Notes: generated by a model from the sequence alone, not told the origin. A stretch of DNA of 64,000 nucleotides from Saprospiraceae bacterium (GCA_020631355.1 JAHDHL010000004.1:1-64000); one strand, 5' to 3'; positions 1-10,050 are shown, counted from the stretch's first letter. Numbers and translations are program-made.

Positions 1-2774
1 GCATCGCCATCGCATAATATTCCATCATTATTCGTCGAGCCAGATGCATCCGTTACTGTAATATCAGGGACTGGTGGAGTAAATGAACCAACAGTAACGT
101 TGGTTGTACCAGTACAACCAGCACCATCTGTTACGGTGACTGTATAGGTTCCTGTTTGTGTAGCATTGATTACTGCACCAGAAGCAGAGGAAGCATCTGG
201 TTGAGTCCATGCATACGTATAGCCACTTCCAGAACCGCTACTACCTGCAGCCGTAAGGTCTCTATTACCCCCCGGACAAATACTTGGTGCAGCAGGAGAC
301 ACAGCAACAGTAGGAGGAGTATCTTCCGTAATTACCACACTCGTAGTGGTCACACATCCATCATTAGTATCTGTAACTGAAACCGTATATGTACCTGCAC
401 AAAGTCCAGTAGCCTGATTACTACCTGCGACTCCATTGACAGTCTGAACATTAGCTCCCATGTCGTCTACCCATTCATAATTGTATGGACCTACACCATT
501 ACCGGTAACCGTAGCTTCACCAGTACATGCACCTGGACAAGGAGTAGCATCCACAACTTGAGTAGGACTTTGACAACAAGCAACGGAGGTGAAAGAAACC
601 GTAATTGGATCATCCACACAACCTCCACTATTGTAGCTACCTGTCTCACTATCACCATAAGTTTCTACTGTCATGCTCAAATCATCACCTGTTGTATTCG
701 GTGGACAAGCATCCACTGTAATATCCCAACAGAATGTCCAAGTAACTCCACCGGGACATTCAGCAATATCTCCTGAATCACCAAAGTTATTTCCTGGATT
801 CCCATCCTCAATGAATGGCCCTGAGGCCAGACCACTTGAGGAATCAAATGAGAAACCCGGGCCTACCGTACCCACATTACCTGCTGTGGTATTGGTACCT
901 GTTATTGAATTATACCATCCCCATGTACCATCAGCATCACAAGATGGAGGAATTGTTGTTGGGGTTAGGGAAGACGCATCCCAAGCAGCTCCAGGCATTG
1001 GAATTACAGAGTGAATCCAGTTAACAGCTGTCTGATTCCAAGAATTCACTGTGAAACAGAAATTCACTGTTTGTCCAGGCTGATATTGTCCATTGATAGC
1101 AGGAGGAGTGGCATCCAAAACAGATTCAGTCAAACAATTACTACAATCCCAAGTACTAACAACTTCTAATTCGAAATCACCCTGATCTAGTTCGTCACCA
1201 CCTGAAATCTGTACAAAGTAAGTAAACCCAGGTGTTGTGGGACTAATTTCCAAGGAAAGTGAACCTGTTCCATTGTCACAACCACGACCTATCATTGTTC
1301 CACAGCTTGCTCCCTCGTATACACCTATACTTGGATTGGTCAGACCTGTGATATTCAAAGTTGTTTCATTAGCTGTAGCTTCGAAAGAATACCAGACATC
1401 GGCTGCAGGGCTGGCCATATCATTACCATCCTCACATGCCACCAATGCTGTGTAAGGATTTTCAGCTGTCGCACCAACGTTATTCAAGCAGAATATATCT
1501 GTAACTGTTCCTCCTGTGGGGCAACCGGCAGGTGCTGTTAGCGTACCCAATGAACATGCATCATCACATGCATCCGGAATCAAAGGAGCACAGGTTGGTG
1601 TACTGCCTGTACAAACGAGTACACCACAAGTATTACAAGAGAATGTACCTGCCCAACCAGCAGCTGTAACAGAACCATCTGAGAAGAATGAGAATGTAAG
1701 ACAACCATCATTGGTAGCAGTTACATTAGGAGCATTCGTACCTGTGTATGTTCCTTCTACCGGACTTGCCGTTGAATTACCATCATAAATTGTCATAATA
1801 TCAAATCCATCCTCCAGGCTGAACTGGGTAAAATTGATGGATACACAATCTGAGGGGTCAGTGGGACAAATAGTTGTTACTTCATTGATTTCATCACTTG
1901 AATAATTGGCGGCTGGTCCTCCTGAATCAAAGAAAGTACCATTACAGGAAGTAACCGAACCACCGGGGCTCGTGATTACAATTGGTGTAGAACCACAAGA
2001 AAGAGTTGAGGTCCAACCTGCACCTGTAACGCTGCCATCCGATTGGAATACGAAAGTCAGACAAGTACCAGAGGAGGTAATGTCCGGTGGTGCTGTTGTA
2101 CCAGAAAAAATTCCTATCTGAGTAGATGTCGCATCAGGGCCATCATAAATGGTAAGTTGATCAAACCCTCCCTCTGTATCAAAAGAGGTAAACGATATAT
2201 TCAAAGGATCACCATTATCGGAACAGATGGTTGTAGTTTCATTCTCGTTCACACTATAACCTCCTGCAACACCTCCAGTATCCGTGAAGTTGCCACTACA
2301 TGCATTGACGGTAGCAGCCGAACCGATGGGAATTTCCGTAAGGGCGATACCACAAGAAATCGTGGCTGCCCAGCCTGCTGTTGTAACAGAGCCATCTGAT
2401 GTGAACAAGAACGTAAGGCAGGTTCCCGTTGAAGTCAGGGATGGCAATGGGGCTGGTGTTCCAGTATATCCTCCTGCAGGACTCAATTCAGGTCCAGTAT
2501 TATCCGCTCCGTCATAGACAGATAGGAAATCCCAACCACTCTCAATGGCCATTGCTGTAAAATTAACAGTAATCGTTCCACCGTTATCAGAACAGAGTGT
2601 GGTGGTGATATTTTGATTACTGGTATAATTGCCTGCAGCGCCCCCCGTATCAAAGAAAGATCCCGCGCAGGTATTAACGGTACCGCCGGGATTATTAAAA
2701 TTTTGGGCATTTAGTCCTAGTGTTGATAAAAGGAGAACAAGGGCTAAACATACAGTTCCACGTAAATTATTCAT
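1..2774 (-). CDS. CUB-domain surface/secreted protein, C-terminus beyond window
   Basis: The frame is open from an ATG at 2774 to the left edge, so at least 924 residues are present and the C-terminus is missing. A Sec signal peptide ends near LSTLGLNAQ (residues 1-24). Three CUB-like domains follow (about 27-145, 146-262 and 263-375), each with the pattern C-x-G-x-F-x-D-[ST]-GG, a YDG-x-[DN] motif and a TCL-T-F segment. Then come a cysteine-rich linker, a pre-peptidase-like beta-sandwich and SprB/PKD-like Ig modules ending near GSTNNDGILCDGD. CUB domains in bacterial exoproteins mediate protein or glycan contacts. A T9SS sorting tail is expected but not visible. The second CUB domain resembles the one in the protein at 54544-60162. 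It may be cotranscribed with the small secreted protein 77 bp upstream. Confidence 0.9.
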   Translation of the reverse strand, partial: MNNLRGTVCLALVLLLSTLGLNAQNFNNPGGTVNTCAGSFFDTGGAAGNYTSNQNITTTLCSDNGGTITVNFTAMAIESGWDFLSVYDGADNTGPELSPAGGYTGTPAPLPSLTSTGTCLTFLFTSDGSVTTAGWAATISCGIALTEIPIGSAATVNACSGNFTDTGGVAGGYSVNENETTTICSDNGDPLNISFTSFDTEGGFDQLTIYDGPDATSTQIGIFSGTTAPPDITSSGTCLTFVFQSDGSVTGAGWTSTLSCGSTPIVITSPGGSVTSCNGTFFDSGGPAANYSSDEINEVTTICPTDPSDCVSINFTQFSLEDGFDIMTIYDGNSTASPVEGTYTGTNAPNVTATNDGCLTFSFFSDGSVTAAGWAGTFSCNTCGVLVCTGSTPTCAPLIPDACDDACSLGTLTAPAGCPTGGTVTDIFCLNNVGATAENPYTALVACEDGNDMASPAADVWYSFEATANETTLNITGLTNPSIGVYEGASCGTMIGRGCDNGTGSLSLEISPTTPGFTYFVQISGGDELDQGDFELEVVSTWDCSNCLTESVLDATPPAINGQYQPGQTVNFCFTVNSWNQTAVNWIHSVIPMPGAAWDASSLTPTTIPPSCDADGTWGWYNSITGTNTTAGNVGTVGPGFSFDSSSGLASGPFIEDGNPGNNFGDSGDIAECPGGVTWTFCWDITVDACPPNTTGDDLSMTVETYGDSETGSYNSGGCVDDPITVSFTSVACCQSPTQVVDATPCPGACTGEATVTGNGVGPYNYEWVDDMGANVQTVNGVAGSNQATGLCAGTYTVSVTDTNDGCVTTTSVVITEDTPPTVAVSPAAPSICPGGNRDLTAAGSSGSGSGYTYAWTQPDASSASGAVINATQTGTYTVTVTDGAGCTGTTNVTVGSFTPPVPDITVTDASGSTNNDGILCDGD

Positions 2775-2851
2775 GGCTACTTGTGTTAAAGTAATTGATG
2801 TAAGAATAAAAGAGAAAAGTGATTTGGTATGGTGTGGGATTGGTCTCCAAC

Positions 2852-3400
2852 CTAGTGGAGAATCGCCTGGATTTGGTTTGCCAATTGTGCATTCAAAGTG
2901 ATGACAATGGAATTCTTATCCTTGATGAACTCATCTATATCATTCTGGCTTAGTGTCAGTTTCTGATATACCTGGTCATTATCTTTTAGTTTCGGATTGT
3001 ATTTGATACTGGACATCTGTGATATGGCCAAGCCGACAGGGTCAAATAATCCGGTGTGGCATTTGGAATAAAGGTCTTCCAATTTCTGCTTATCGGACTG
3101 GGATAATGCAGAAAATTCCTGGGATGTCATTTTCACCCTGTAACTTTCTTGGTCCCTTACCGTTTGGATGAATGAGGGCCAGTTGTTCTTGAACCATTCA
3201 ACACTGGAATAGTATCTATTCTTGTAGTTGTTATTCTTGATATCGTCCTGTTGGGTGAAATCATCGGAATCTACGACTACGATGACCAAATCCATCTTCT
3301 CCATTCTCTGGCTAAGGACATTGTTCTGGGCTTGAGCTAATTGGATTGAAGTAGTACATAACAAACAAAAGGAGACAATAGTAATTAGTCCTCTAATCAT
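2852..3400 (-). CDS. small secreted protein of unknown function
   Basis: A 182-residue protein with a clear signal peptide (residues 1-24, ending LAQAQ). The mature part is hydrophilic. It has a short hydrophobic strand followed by acidic residues (VIVVVDSDD), a tryptophan/aromatic-rich middle (YYSSVEWFKNNW) and a predicted helical C-terminus. No catalytic motif was recognised. It lies immediately upstream of the CUB-domain gene on the same strand, with a 77-bp gap and no obvious terminator, so the two may form one transcript. I do not recognise the family. Confidence 0.8.
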   Translation of the reverse strand: MIRGLITIVSFCLLCTTSIQLAQAQNNVLSQRMEKMDLVIVVVDSDDFTQQDDIKNNNYKNRYYSSVEWFKNNWPSFIQTVRDQESYRVKMTSQEFSALSQSDKQKLEDLYSKCHTGLFDPVGLAISQMSSIKYNPKLKDNDQVYQKLTLSQNDIDEFIKDKNSIVITLNAQLANQIQAILH

Positions 3401-3773
3401 AGTTCTTAATTTTAAAATTCACTGTTCAGGTCGAGTGGTAATTCGTATTCTGCTTCATTTCGACCTATTCGACAGAATATTTCGCTTGTTTCAACTTTAG
3501 TTGCCCCGGAGTATTGATATATAAAGGAATCGAAATTACAAAATAAAATTCGTAGCAAAGCAACATACCTCACTTTTTAATACTTTCCTTTTATACGTTT
3601 AAAAGCAATCATTTGTGACCTCTAAGACGATAAGATAATGGTAAGGTTGGTAATTAATTAGTTCAATAAACATTCCAAGTTAAGAAAAATCAGAGGTCAA
3701 AATAACATAACACATTGAAAGACAATTTATTAATTCATACAATTATTTAATTCAAAGTATCGAAAAATCATTG
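3401..3773. other. AT-rich intergenic region without a gene
   Basis: This 373-bp stretch separates two leftward genes. No reading frame, RNA gene or intrinsic terminator was found. An 8-bp inverted repeat (TGACCTCT at 3616-3623, AGAGGTCA at 3692-3699) lies 68 bp apart. It probably holds the promoter of the secreted-protein gene that starts at 3400, but I see no exact TAnnTTTG element on the minus strand. Confidence 0.5.
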
Positions 3774-4319
3774 TTACAAATCAACAATATGTAATAAATA
3801 GCCGACAGAAAGTAACAGAATGACGCCCAGATACCAAAAACGCCTATGAATAATGAGGTAGGCTCCCAATAGAAGTACGAGCTGAAATCCCATGACAATG
3901 GATATCGGCCGTAAATCCTGTATCAGGATTCTGATGAATCCCTCCAGATCGAAAATATGATTTCGCCTGTTAAAAACCAGAAGTGTCAGGATGAATATGC
4001 TTAATAGTGAGAATGATAGATTGAGTAATCCTGCTTTCCATATGCTCAGGTATCTCATTCTAGTGAAAAATACCAATAATCCACTGGGAACCAACATGAC
4101 CCCCCAGATTATCAACATTAGTATTTTCAGTTCGAAACCCAATATGCGGGCAATCACCATATCTGGACTAAGTCTTGTAATGGTTTCCGAGGTAACTAAA
4201 CTCCAGAGTACTCCTTGGATGAACAAGGTTATAACGAATACGATAAGTATCCGCTTATTCGAAACCTGAACAGGTTCCGGAGCATCATTGAAATCATCTA
4301 GTACCTGAGTATCAAGCAT
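3774..4319 (-). CDS. small integral membrane protein, unknown function
   Basis: A 181-residue protein with a hydrophilic N-terminus (about 22 residues, acidic) followed by about five predicted transmembrane helices: near 24-43, 63-85, 95-114, 140-158 and 162-178. No enzymatic motif was recognised. Its start overlaps the end of the preceding membrane protein by 8 bp, which suggests translational coupling. It is the last gene of the leftward unit that begins with the lipoprotein at 8206. The two membrane proteins have a similar layout (soluble N-terminal tail, multiple helices) and may form a complex, but that is inference. Confidence 0.75.
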   Translation of the reverse strand: MLDTQVLDDFNDAPEPVQVSNKRILIVFVITLFIQGVLWSLVTSETITRLSPDMVIARILGFELKILMLIIWGVMLVPSGLLVFFTRMRYLSIWKAGLLNLSFSLLSIFILTLLVFNRRNHIFDLEGFIRILIQDLRPISIVMGFQLVLLLGAYLIIHRRFWYLGVILLLSVGYLLHIVDL

Positions 4320-4809
4320 TGGCCAATCCTATTAAAAGTGTACATAATAAAAGTAAAATTGCGCCCTTGAATTTCTTCTTTTTCAGCAACATAATCCAAG
4401 CCCATAACAGAAGGGTCTGCAATATCAGTAAGGATAAGGCAGGATAGGAAAACAAGTGGGGTTTGTAGAAGATTTGATGCCAAGCTTCTCCCTCCATTAT
4501 CTTCATGAATATGATCAAAGTTATTGTCTGTGTCAGGATTCCGGTCAGCAATAATCTTCTGGCAGTTGAAAATCTGTAAAGGCTAGCAATAATAAACCAA
4601 TAGTGGGCCAGATTCATTCCCAAAAATGCCAAACTTGCGAATATGGGACCTGAAATCATCAACGTCATAGAAATCAGATCCAACAAGAAATATGTCAGAA
4701 AGTACCCGACACTTCCGGCCGAGCATCCTAGCAACAAACCCAAACCCCGTTTAGGGCGAGGTTTTGCGGGGGTATCCAAGGGGGCATCCAGTATATTCCG
4801 ATTTTCCAT
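4312..4809 (-). CDS. small integral membrane protein, unknown function
   Basis: A 165-residue protein. The N-terminal 25 residues are soluble and proline/arginine-rich (PAKPRPKRG), followed by about four to five transmembrane helices (near 24-48, 52-74, 86-104, 120-140 and 146-162). The positive-inside rule and the KKKKFK stretch place short cytoplasmic loops between helices. It starts 33 bp after the stop of the tetratricopeptide-type protein and overlaps the next membrane-protein gene by 8 bp. No known family was recognised. Confidence 0.75.
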   Translation of the reverse strand: MENRNILDAPLDTPAKPRPKRGLGLLLGCSAGSVGYFLTYFLLDLISMTLMISGPIFASLAFLGMNLAHYWFIIASLYRFSTARRLLLTGILTQTITLIIFMKIMEGEAWHQIFYKPHLFSYPALSLLILQTLLLWAWIMLLKKKKFKGAILLLLCTLLIGLANA

Positions 4810-4842
4810 GATAGGATGAAGTTAGGAATATTTTAGGCTGGA

Positions 4843-7152
4843 TCAATCATCCAATCCTGGGCATTCCTCTAGGAGTAATTGGTAATAAGTCGGATGGTTC
4901 AATCTGAGATTAGCGAAATACTTCGTGTTATTCAAGGGGATGACATCATCCACTTCCCTAGCCTGTATATTTCCTACGGCGTATATGATTTTACGGGCCA
5001 AATATCCCTCGTCCGACATTTCTTCCGCATTCTTCACAATCTCAAAAGCCTCCTCGTAATACCCAATGGCCTTTTTGCAATCATTATAATTGTCATTGAC
5101 ATCATCATCATACTGGCCGAAGTAACTGTAGCGATAATCGTTTGATGTTTGGATGTAGGCCATCGCATGCCAATGGGAGCCATTGTAGCTGAGGTTATAA
5201 TATGCATTTCCAAGTTCGAAAGCCAATGCGGCTCTATCAATATTCCTTGATTTCCTATAATCCTTGTGCTTATTGATGAGCTGCTCCACCAAATAAGCCT
5301 TGTTGATGAATGGGCTCTCATGATCGTACTCATCTCCCATGAACACATCATCATGCTCAGGTGCGAACAGGTCCAATCCGAGGTATTCATGATAATAGAA
5401 TTCCTTGTACCAAAAATCGGATGGTACTTTCTTGTAAGCTGCGAGGGCCTTATCCAGTTGGTTATTACGAAGATATTTCGTGCCTATCAAATCCCAGAAG
5501 CGGGCTTTCGAATAATCATAATCCTGGAAAAGGAATGTTTCAAAATCCGTCTTATCCTTTGCATTGTACCATTTTTCGAATTGAATGACTTCCTCCACGG
5601 AAGCATACCTATCCAAATAGAAAAACGCATCGATATAAGGCCAATACCTGAAATCGGTCTCATTCCAATCCTTATTCTTACACCAAGCAATGAACATCGC
5701 AGCACGGTCGTGTTTTCCTGCCTGATGATATGAATTATGTAATGCCAGCATCAGATTCCCCAAATTCTTATCTGTATTATCCATGTATTCCTTATCAGCT
5801 TGCAAAAATTCCAGGTATTGCCAAATAGTGGTTTCGAATGCTGCATCAAAATTCTTTTCGAAAATCATTTCGTTTAGAATGGATGTGAGATAAAATTGAT
5901 TCTTTTCATAACGGGTATCCACATTCTGTTCGGCTCTTTTCAGATATGTCTTGGACATTTCCGGGGATTCATGAATAAAATATAAATGGGCCAATACTAA
6001 TTCGTAGAATCCTCTATCCTCTACTTTCTCATCCAATAATAATTGTTCTAGGAAACCGATGATTTTTTCAAGATATTTAAAATCACTCTTATAATTTTCT
6101 GAAACATATTTTCCATTGTATGACCAGTGTACGATCGAGGGGTCAAACTCAGTATATCTTCTTGTCAGCACCCAATCCTCCAATTTATTCACTTCCCTTG
6201 CCACTAATGTTTTGAACATTTCATTATTGGGATTTATTTTGGATAATGACTTGAGTCCCTCATATGAACGAGCAGGATTCCTAAATTCCGAAAAAATATG
6301 TACTGCCATTTTATCCTCATCATTTTTGGCTTGCCCCAAAACGGATAAAACCGATTTTCTTGACATATGATTATAGGCCCAATTCTTCTTGGCATGGCAA
6401 TTCATGAATACCCTTGCATAATTTAAGTGAGCTGCATCCTCATCCCCTAATTCTTCCTGACAAAATGCCACATGGGATAATGCCCAATATTTAATTATAC
6501 TTTCTTTTTCTTTTGGAATTTCGGAAAAATATTTCTCATATATTCCTACTACTTTTTCATACTTTCCCGTATATCTCGACATTACAATCAAATGATATGC
6601 ATATCGTTGCTTAAGCATCAGGTCCTTGGTTTTGGACAAACGCTTCCGACCTAGTTTCAGGTGCTTTTCAATGGCTTCATTATCGAATTCCCTTTCTGAC
6701 CAAGGATCGCTATTCCCTACTAAGATTTCAGTTTTCCGAGTATAACTGAGATAGGCTCCTAAATCACTGATTTCCTGATTGGTAATATATTCTGCCATTT
6801 CATTCTCACACAACTTATCGCCCTTGGAAACGGTTCCTTTCTCTAGGGATTGGAGTTCTTCGAATGAACTATGATACACAAGATCCCTAATGGATTCCCT
6901 ACTAGCATTACCATTCAAATACTGGTACCATTCCTCTATATTCTCATTTGGAATATCGTACCAATCGTGGTGTTGGTCATTCAAAAAATATGAGGTATAA
7001 AAAAAGGGGGAATAAGCTTCAGCTTCTGTTGCTGTGGGACTAAACAAATAAACCCTGACATCTTCACCATGCAGATAAAATCCACATGAATCCAATTTTT
7101 TAGGGCAAAGAATACAACTAATCAAAAGAGTAAATAGCATCCAGTTTTTCAT
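4843..7152 (-). CDS. secreted tetratricopeptide-like helical repeat protein
   Basis: I chose the ATG at 7152 because it gives a proper signal peptide (residues 1-18, MKNWMLFTLLISCILC) and a 769-residue product. An upstream ATG at 7215 would bury that signal. The mature N-terminus has a conserved-looking C-G-F-Y...DVRVYLFSP segment and an EEWYQYL segment. The remainder is helical, with tetratricopeptide-like pairs such as 'LAHLYFIHESPEMSKTYLKRA' shortened variants, LDKALAAYKKVP and an AFELGNAYYNL stretch. Such proteins usually scaffold complexes in the periplasm or on the surface. The gene overlaps the upstream lipoprotein gene by 35 bp, so the two are probably translated together. The biochemical function is unknown. 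Confidence 0.85.
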   Translation of the reverse strand: MKNWMLFTLLISCILCPKKLDSCGFYLHGEDVRVYLFSPTATEAEAYSPFFYTSYFLNDQHHDWYDIPNENIEEWYQYLNGNASRESIRDLVYHSSFEELQSLEKGTVSKGDKLCENEMAEYITNQEISDLGAYLSYTRKTEILVGNSDPWSEREFDNEAIEKHLKLGRKRLSKTKDLMLKQRYAYHLIVMSRYTGKYEKVVGIYEKYFSEIPKEKESIIKYWALSHVAFCQEELGDEDAAHLNYARVFMNCHAKKNWAYNHMSRKSVLSVLGQAKNDEDKMAVHIFSEFRNPARSYEGLKSLSKINPNNEMFKTLVAREVNKLEDWVLTRRYTEFDPSIVHWSYNGKYVSENYKSDFKYLEKIIGFLEQLLLDEKVEDRGFYELVLAHLYFIHESPEMSKTYLKRAEQNVDTRYEKNQFYLTSILNEMIFEKNFDAAFETTIWQYLEFLQADKEYMDNTDKNLGNLMLALHNSYHQAGKHDRAAMFIAWCKNKDWNETDFRYWPYIDAFFYLDRYASVEEVIQFEKWYNAKDKTDFETFLFQDYDYSKARFWDLIGTKYLRNNQLDKALAAYKKVPSDFWYKEFYYHEYLGLDLFAPEHDDVFMGDEYDHESPFINKAYLVEQLINKHKDYRKSRNIDRAALAFELGNAYYNLSYNGSHWHAMAYIQTSNDYRYSYFGQYDDDVNDNYNDCKKAIGYYEEAFEIVKNAEEMSDEGYLARKIIYAVGNIQAREVDDVIPLNNTKYFANLRLNHPTYYQLLLEECPGLDD

Positions 7153-8206
7153 GGTATAACAATTGGGTATTTTCAGGTGAATAACTAAATAAAATAATTT
7201 CGACTTCCTTATCATTCAATAAAGGAGCACATATTTTCTTAGCTTTTTCTATATTTTTCAAATCCTGCTTTTCCAACCTTAGCACATCTCCAACCCTGAA
7301 GTAATTATCATCGATTAATGTATCCACTTCACATCTATAATGATTGGGCAATATGGATTTAAAACAATCTAATTTATCAATATTATTCTCATTAATCGAA
7401 TATAATATATTCTCATATACGCCCTCCCTGAACCATACCGACCAAGAATACACCGGCAAAGCCAAATCCAACGGAATGGGATAATCTGATTTCTTATTGA
7501 TATACCTTGATCCTGTCTGGTTATTCAATATTGAATTTCCTTCTTCCTCATCCTTTATCCGCCCCATATTATAATACATCAGGATGCCTTTCGAAACAGG
7601 AGGAACACCGGTTTTTTCCTGGAATTTTATTTGATGCAATCGAATGGTTGCTGTCAATTTGAGCAAAGGGTTCTTTTTTTCGAATTGCTCCAGAAAAAGA
7701 AAATATTTCCCTTTGGTATTGATGGTCCAATCACAATCAAACTGAATTTCAGAAAAAGGAATTCCGTTGAATTCTATTTCCCAGATTCCCATAATCTTAT
7801 TCGTCATCTTATCACAAAAAGATGGAATGTCATTCACCTTAATGCGTTCCATCACCTCATTCTCGATATATATTACCGGAACGACCTTACAATTTGATGA
7901 ATCCGAAAAAGTATTTTCCAGCAATTCATATTTCCTTACTTGCTTATGGTATTCGCTTCTATTTTTGGAATTCATTTCACCCTTGGGTACAGGTCCGAAA
8001 ACCTCATCCCATCCTACATCAAAAAAACGAACGTAATAATTACGGATTCCCGCATCACCCAAGAACGTGACATCAGCAGGATTCAGTTCGGGGTTGGATT
8101 TCCAAAAATACATTCCCCTAATCACCGACTGTTCTCCATATTGGCAGGAAGTAAGTATTAGGGAAATGTAAAAAAACACTATGAAACACGAAAAGAAAAA
8201 CCTCAT
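7118..8206 (-). CDS. lipoprotein, possibly TIM-barrel-like (DUF3142-like)
   Basis: A 362-residue protein starting at the ATG at 8206, which places a lipoprotein signal right at the N-terminus with lipobox LTSC. A further ATG lies 10 codons upstream. After the lipid-anchored cysteine come segments typical of a beta/alpha barrel: GIRNYYVRFFDVGWDE, VVPVIYIENEV, EIQFDCDWT, LKLTATIRLHQ and KGILMYYNMGRI. The acidic strand ends (FDCDWT) resemble active-site strands of glycoside-hydrolase-like barrels and of the uncharacterised DUF3142 family. This assignment is by eye only. The first gene of a four-gene leftward unit, it overlaps the helical repeat protein by 35 bp. The substrate is unknown. Confidence 0.8.
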   Translation of the reverse strand: MRFFFSCFIVFFYISLILTSCQYGEQSVIRGMYFWKSNPELNPADVTFLGDAGIRNYYVRFFDVGWDEVFGPVPKGEMNSKNRSEYHKQVRKYELLENTFSDSSNCKVVPVIYIENEVMERIKVNDIPSFCDKMTNKIMGIWEIEFNGIPFSEIQFDCDWTINTKGKYFLFLEQFEKKNPLLKLTATIRLHQIKFQEKTGVPPVSKGILMYYNMGRIKDEEEGNSILNNQTGSRYINKKSDYPIPLDLALPVYSWSVWFREGVYENILYSINENNIDKLDCFKSILPNHYRCEVDTLIDDNYFRVGDVLRLEKQDLKNIEKAKKICAPLLNDKEVEIILFSYSPENTQLLYHEKLDAIYSFD

Positions 8207-8346
8207 TCCATTCTTAATCGTTTGAATGGTTTCCAAGTTCGGAATTACATGACAGAAAAAGGGAATGTGTGAGAATTCGTAGTGGATTATCTATTATTCG
8301 TCATTATTAGGCTGAGAGGGAGGTTGGAGGGAGTTGATATTAGGGC

Positions 8347-10050
8347 CTAATGGGCGATACTTTTTGGGAAAGCAACAAAGAACGTACTTCCCTCCCCTGG
8401 CTGGGATTCCACCCATATCCTTCCTTGGTTCCGTTCTACGATTTTCTTAGAAATGGCCAATCCGATACCGGAACCCTGGAATTGTTCCCGGGTATGAAGT
8501 CTTTGGAACAGTGCGAATATCAATTCCTTGTGTTCGTTTTCCATCCCGATACCATTGTCGCTGACCTTGAAAACCAATTGCTCATCCAATTCCTCGTACA
8601 TCACCCCTACTTGAGGCGCTACTCCATCCTTGGTATATTTCAATGCATTACCAATCAAATTTTGGAATAAGGTCTGCATTTCTGTTGCATTAGCAAAAAT
8701 GACCGGTAATTTTTCCACTTTGACGCTAGCGTTCTCCTCCTCTATCTTCAATTGCAGATTGAATAGAATCCTATCACAAATATCATTCATATCCACTTGG
8801 GATACGGCAGTATTGTATCTACCTACTCTTGAAAAATCCAATATCCCCTCAATGAGTTGGTTCATTCTCTGTGCTCCATCAACAGCATAATGGATGAATT
8901 CCCTTGCACTATCATCCAATTGGTCCTTGTATCGTCTTTCCAACAATTGCATGTAGCCACTTATCATCCTTAGAGGCTCCTTAAGGTCGTGGGATACCGC
9001 ATAGGCAAAGGCTTCCAATTCCTCATTGGAATTTTCCAAACTTCTCGTCTTGTCCTCCAATGCCCTCCTATATTCCTCCTCCTTGGTCACATCCATCCCC
9101 ATGACCACCACACCTTTGATTTCTCCATTCTTAAAATAAGGATAGGAATCTGTACGGATATGCTGCACTCCCATCGTCTCAGAAAAATAGGTACTGATAT
9201 CACCCAAGGTCGCATTACCCGATTCCATGATCTTCTTATCCTCCAAGAAGAACTTATCAGCTTCTTCCTTACCAATGATATCCTCCAATGGGATGGGTAA
9301 GTCCTCATCTGTAAAACGGGTCCTATTTCTTTGGGCCTTATTGACCTTTACGATTCTGTTTTGGTCATCCTTGAATGTAATCATCACTGAGATGGAATCC
9401 AGAATGAATTGGAGCTCGTTCCTTGATTCAATGAGTTCATCTCTCTGTTGTTCCAGTTCCCTTTCCCTGAATATGAATGAAGAATAGGTCGCAATGGAAT
9501 ATACTGCCGCTATCAAACAACCCAATATGAACATCCCTCCATCTCCTACGACTCCACGTCCCAGGAATACTACCACAATGTAACAGGCAAGACTATAGAG
9601 ATTATATAGTATCAAAGTCGTATATCTATCCATAATGGATGAGGACAATATCATACTGATGATAAACCAGAGTACCACAACGATATTGAATTCGTTCAGC
9701 AGCATTAGTTGTCCCAGAACTGCCATATAGACAAAGACCCCGATAACTAATATTTTCTTGTGCAACTGTTTATTCAGGCGGAAAGAAAGGACAAACATTA
9801 TCAGCCCGAATAGGCTAACCAAATAGGGAACATAACCATTCTGGTGGTTTGGGAATTCCAGATAATTGACTACAGTCGATTGAATGAATGGATATACTAT
9901 AAAACTCAACATGGCAATCTTTTCCAGTGCATCCTTAGGATGACTGAACCAGTCTAATAAGCGCCGGATTCCATGATTTGGTTTTATAGTTTTCTCCAAA
10001 ATGAACTGAGTAATAATTTCGCTAGTGTACTTCAATTTACTAATAAACAA
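8347..10050 (-). CDS. membrane-bound PAS sensor histidine kinase
   Basis: A 567-residue protein. Residues about 45-195 form six or so transmembrane helices. A short coiled coil follows (RERELEQQRDELIESRNEL), then a PAS domain (about 210-330), a second coiled coil and a HisKA domain whose phosphoacceptor is His354 in SHDLKEPL. The ATPase domain has the N box (NLIGNALKY), G1 box (DNGIGM) and G2 box (GSGIGLAISKKI). The arrangement matches orphan hybrid-free kinases related to phytochrome-type kinases, which use the HDLKEPLR motif. No response regulator is adjacent, so the partner is encoded elsewhere. The stimulus, sensed by membrane or PAS parts, is unknown. The gene diverges from the acyl-CoA mutase gene. 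Confidence 0.95.
   Translation of the reverse strand: MFISKLKYTSEIITQFILEKTIKPNHGIRRLLDWFSHPKDALEKIAMLSFIVYPFIQSTVVNYLEFPNHQNGYVPYLVSLFGLIMFVLSFRLNKQLHKKILVIGVFVYMAVLGQLMLLNEFNIVVVLWFIISMILSSSIMDRYTTLILYNLYSLACYIVVVFLGRGVVGDGGMFILGCLIAAVYSIATYSSFIFRERELEQQRDELIESRNELQFILDSISVMITFKDDQNRIVKVNKAQRNRTRFTDEDLPIPLEDIIGKEEADKFFLEDKKIMESGNATLGDISTYFSETMGVQHIRTDSYPYFKNGEIKGVVVMGMDVTKEEEYRRALEDKTRSLENSNEELEAFAYAVSHDLKEPLRMISGYMQLLERRYKDQLDDSAREFIHYAVDGAQRMNQLIEGILDFSRVGRYNTAVSQVDMNDICDRILFNLQLKIEEENASVKVEKLPVIFANATEMQTLFQNLIGNALKYTKDGVAPQVGVMYEELDEQLVFKVSDNGIGMENEHKELIFALFQRLHTREQFQGSGIGLAISKKIVERNQGRIWVESQPGEGSTFFVAFPKSIAH

Noticed and set aside
156-2901. Several plus-strand frames at the left edge
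   Set aside because: They lie opposite the CUB-domain gene, whose minus-strand frame encodes recognisable domains.
5266-5733. 155-residue plus-strand frame inside the helical repeat gene
   Set aside because: It lies antisense to a well-supported gene and has no features of its own.
7153-7215. N-terminal extension of the helical repeat protein
   Set aside because: It would bury the signal peptide that starts at the ATG at 7152.
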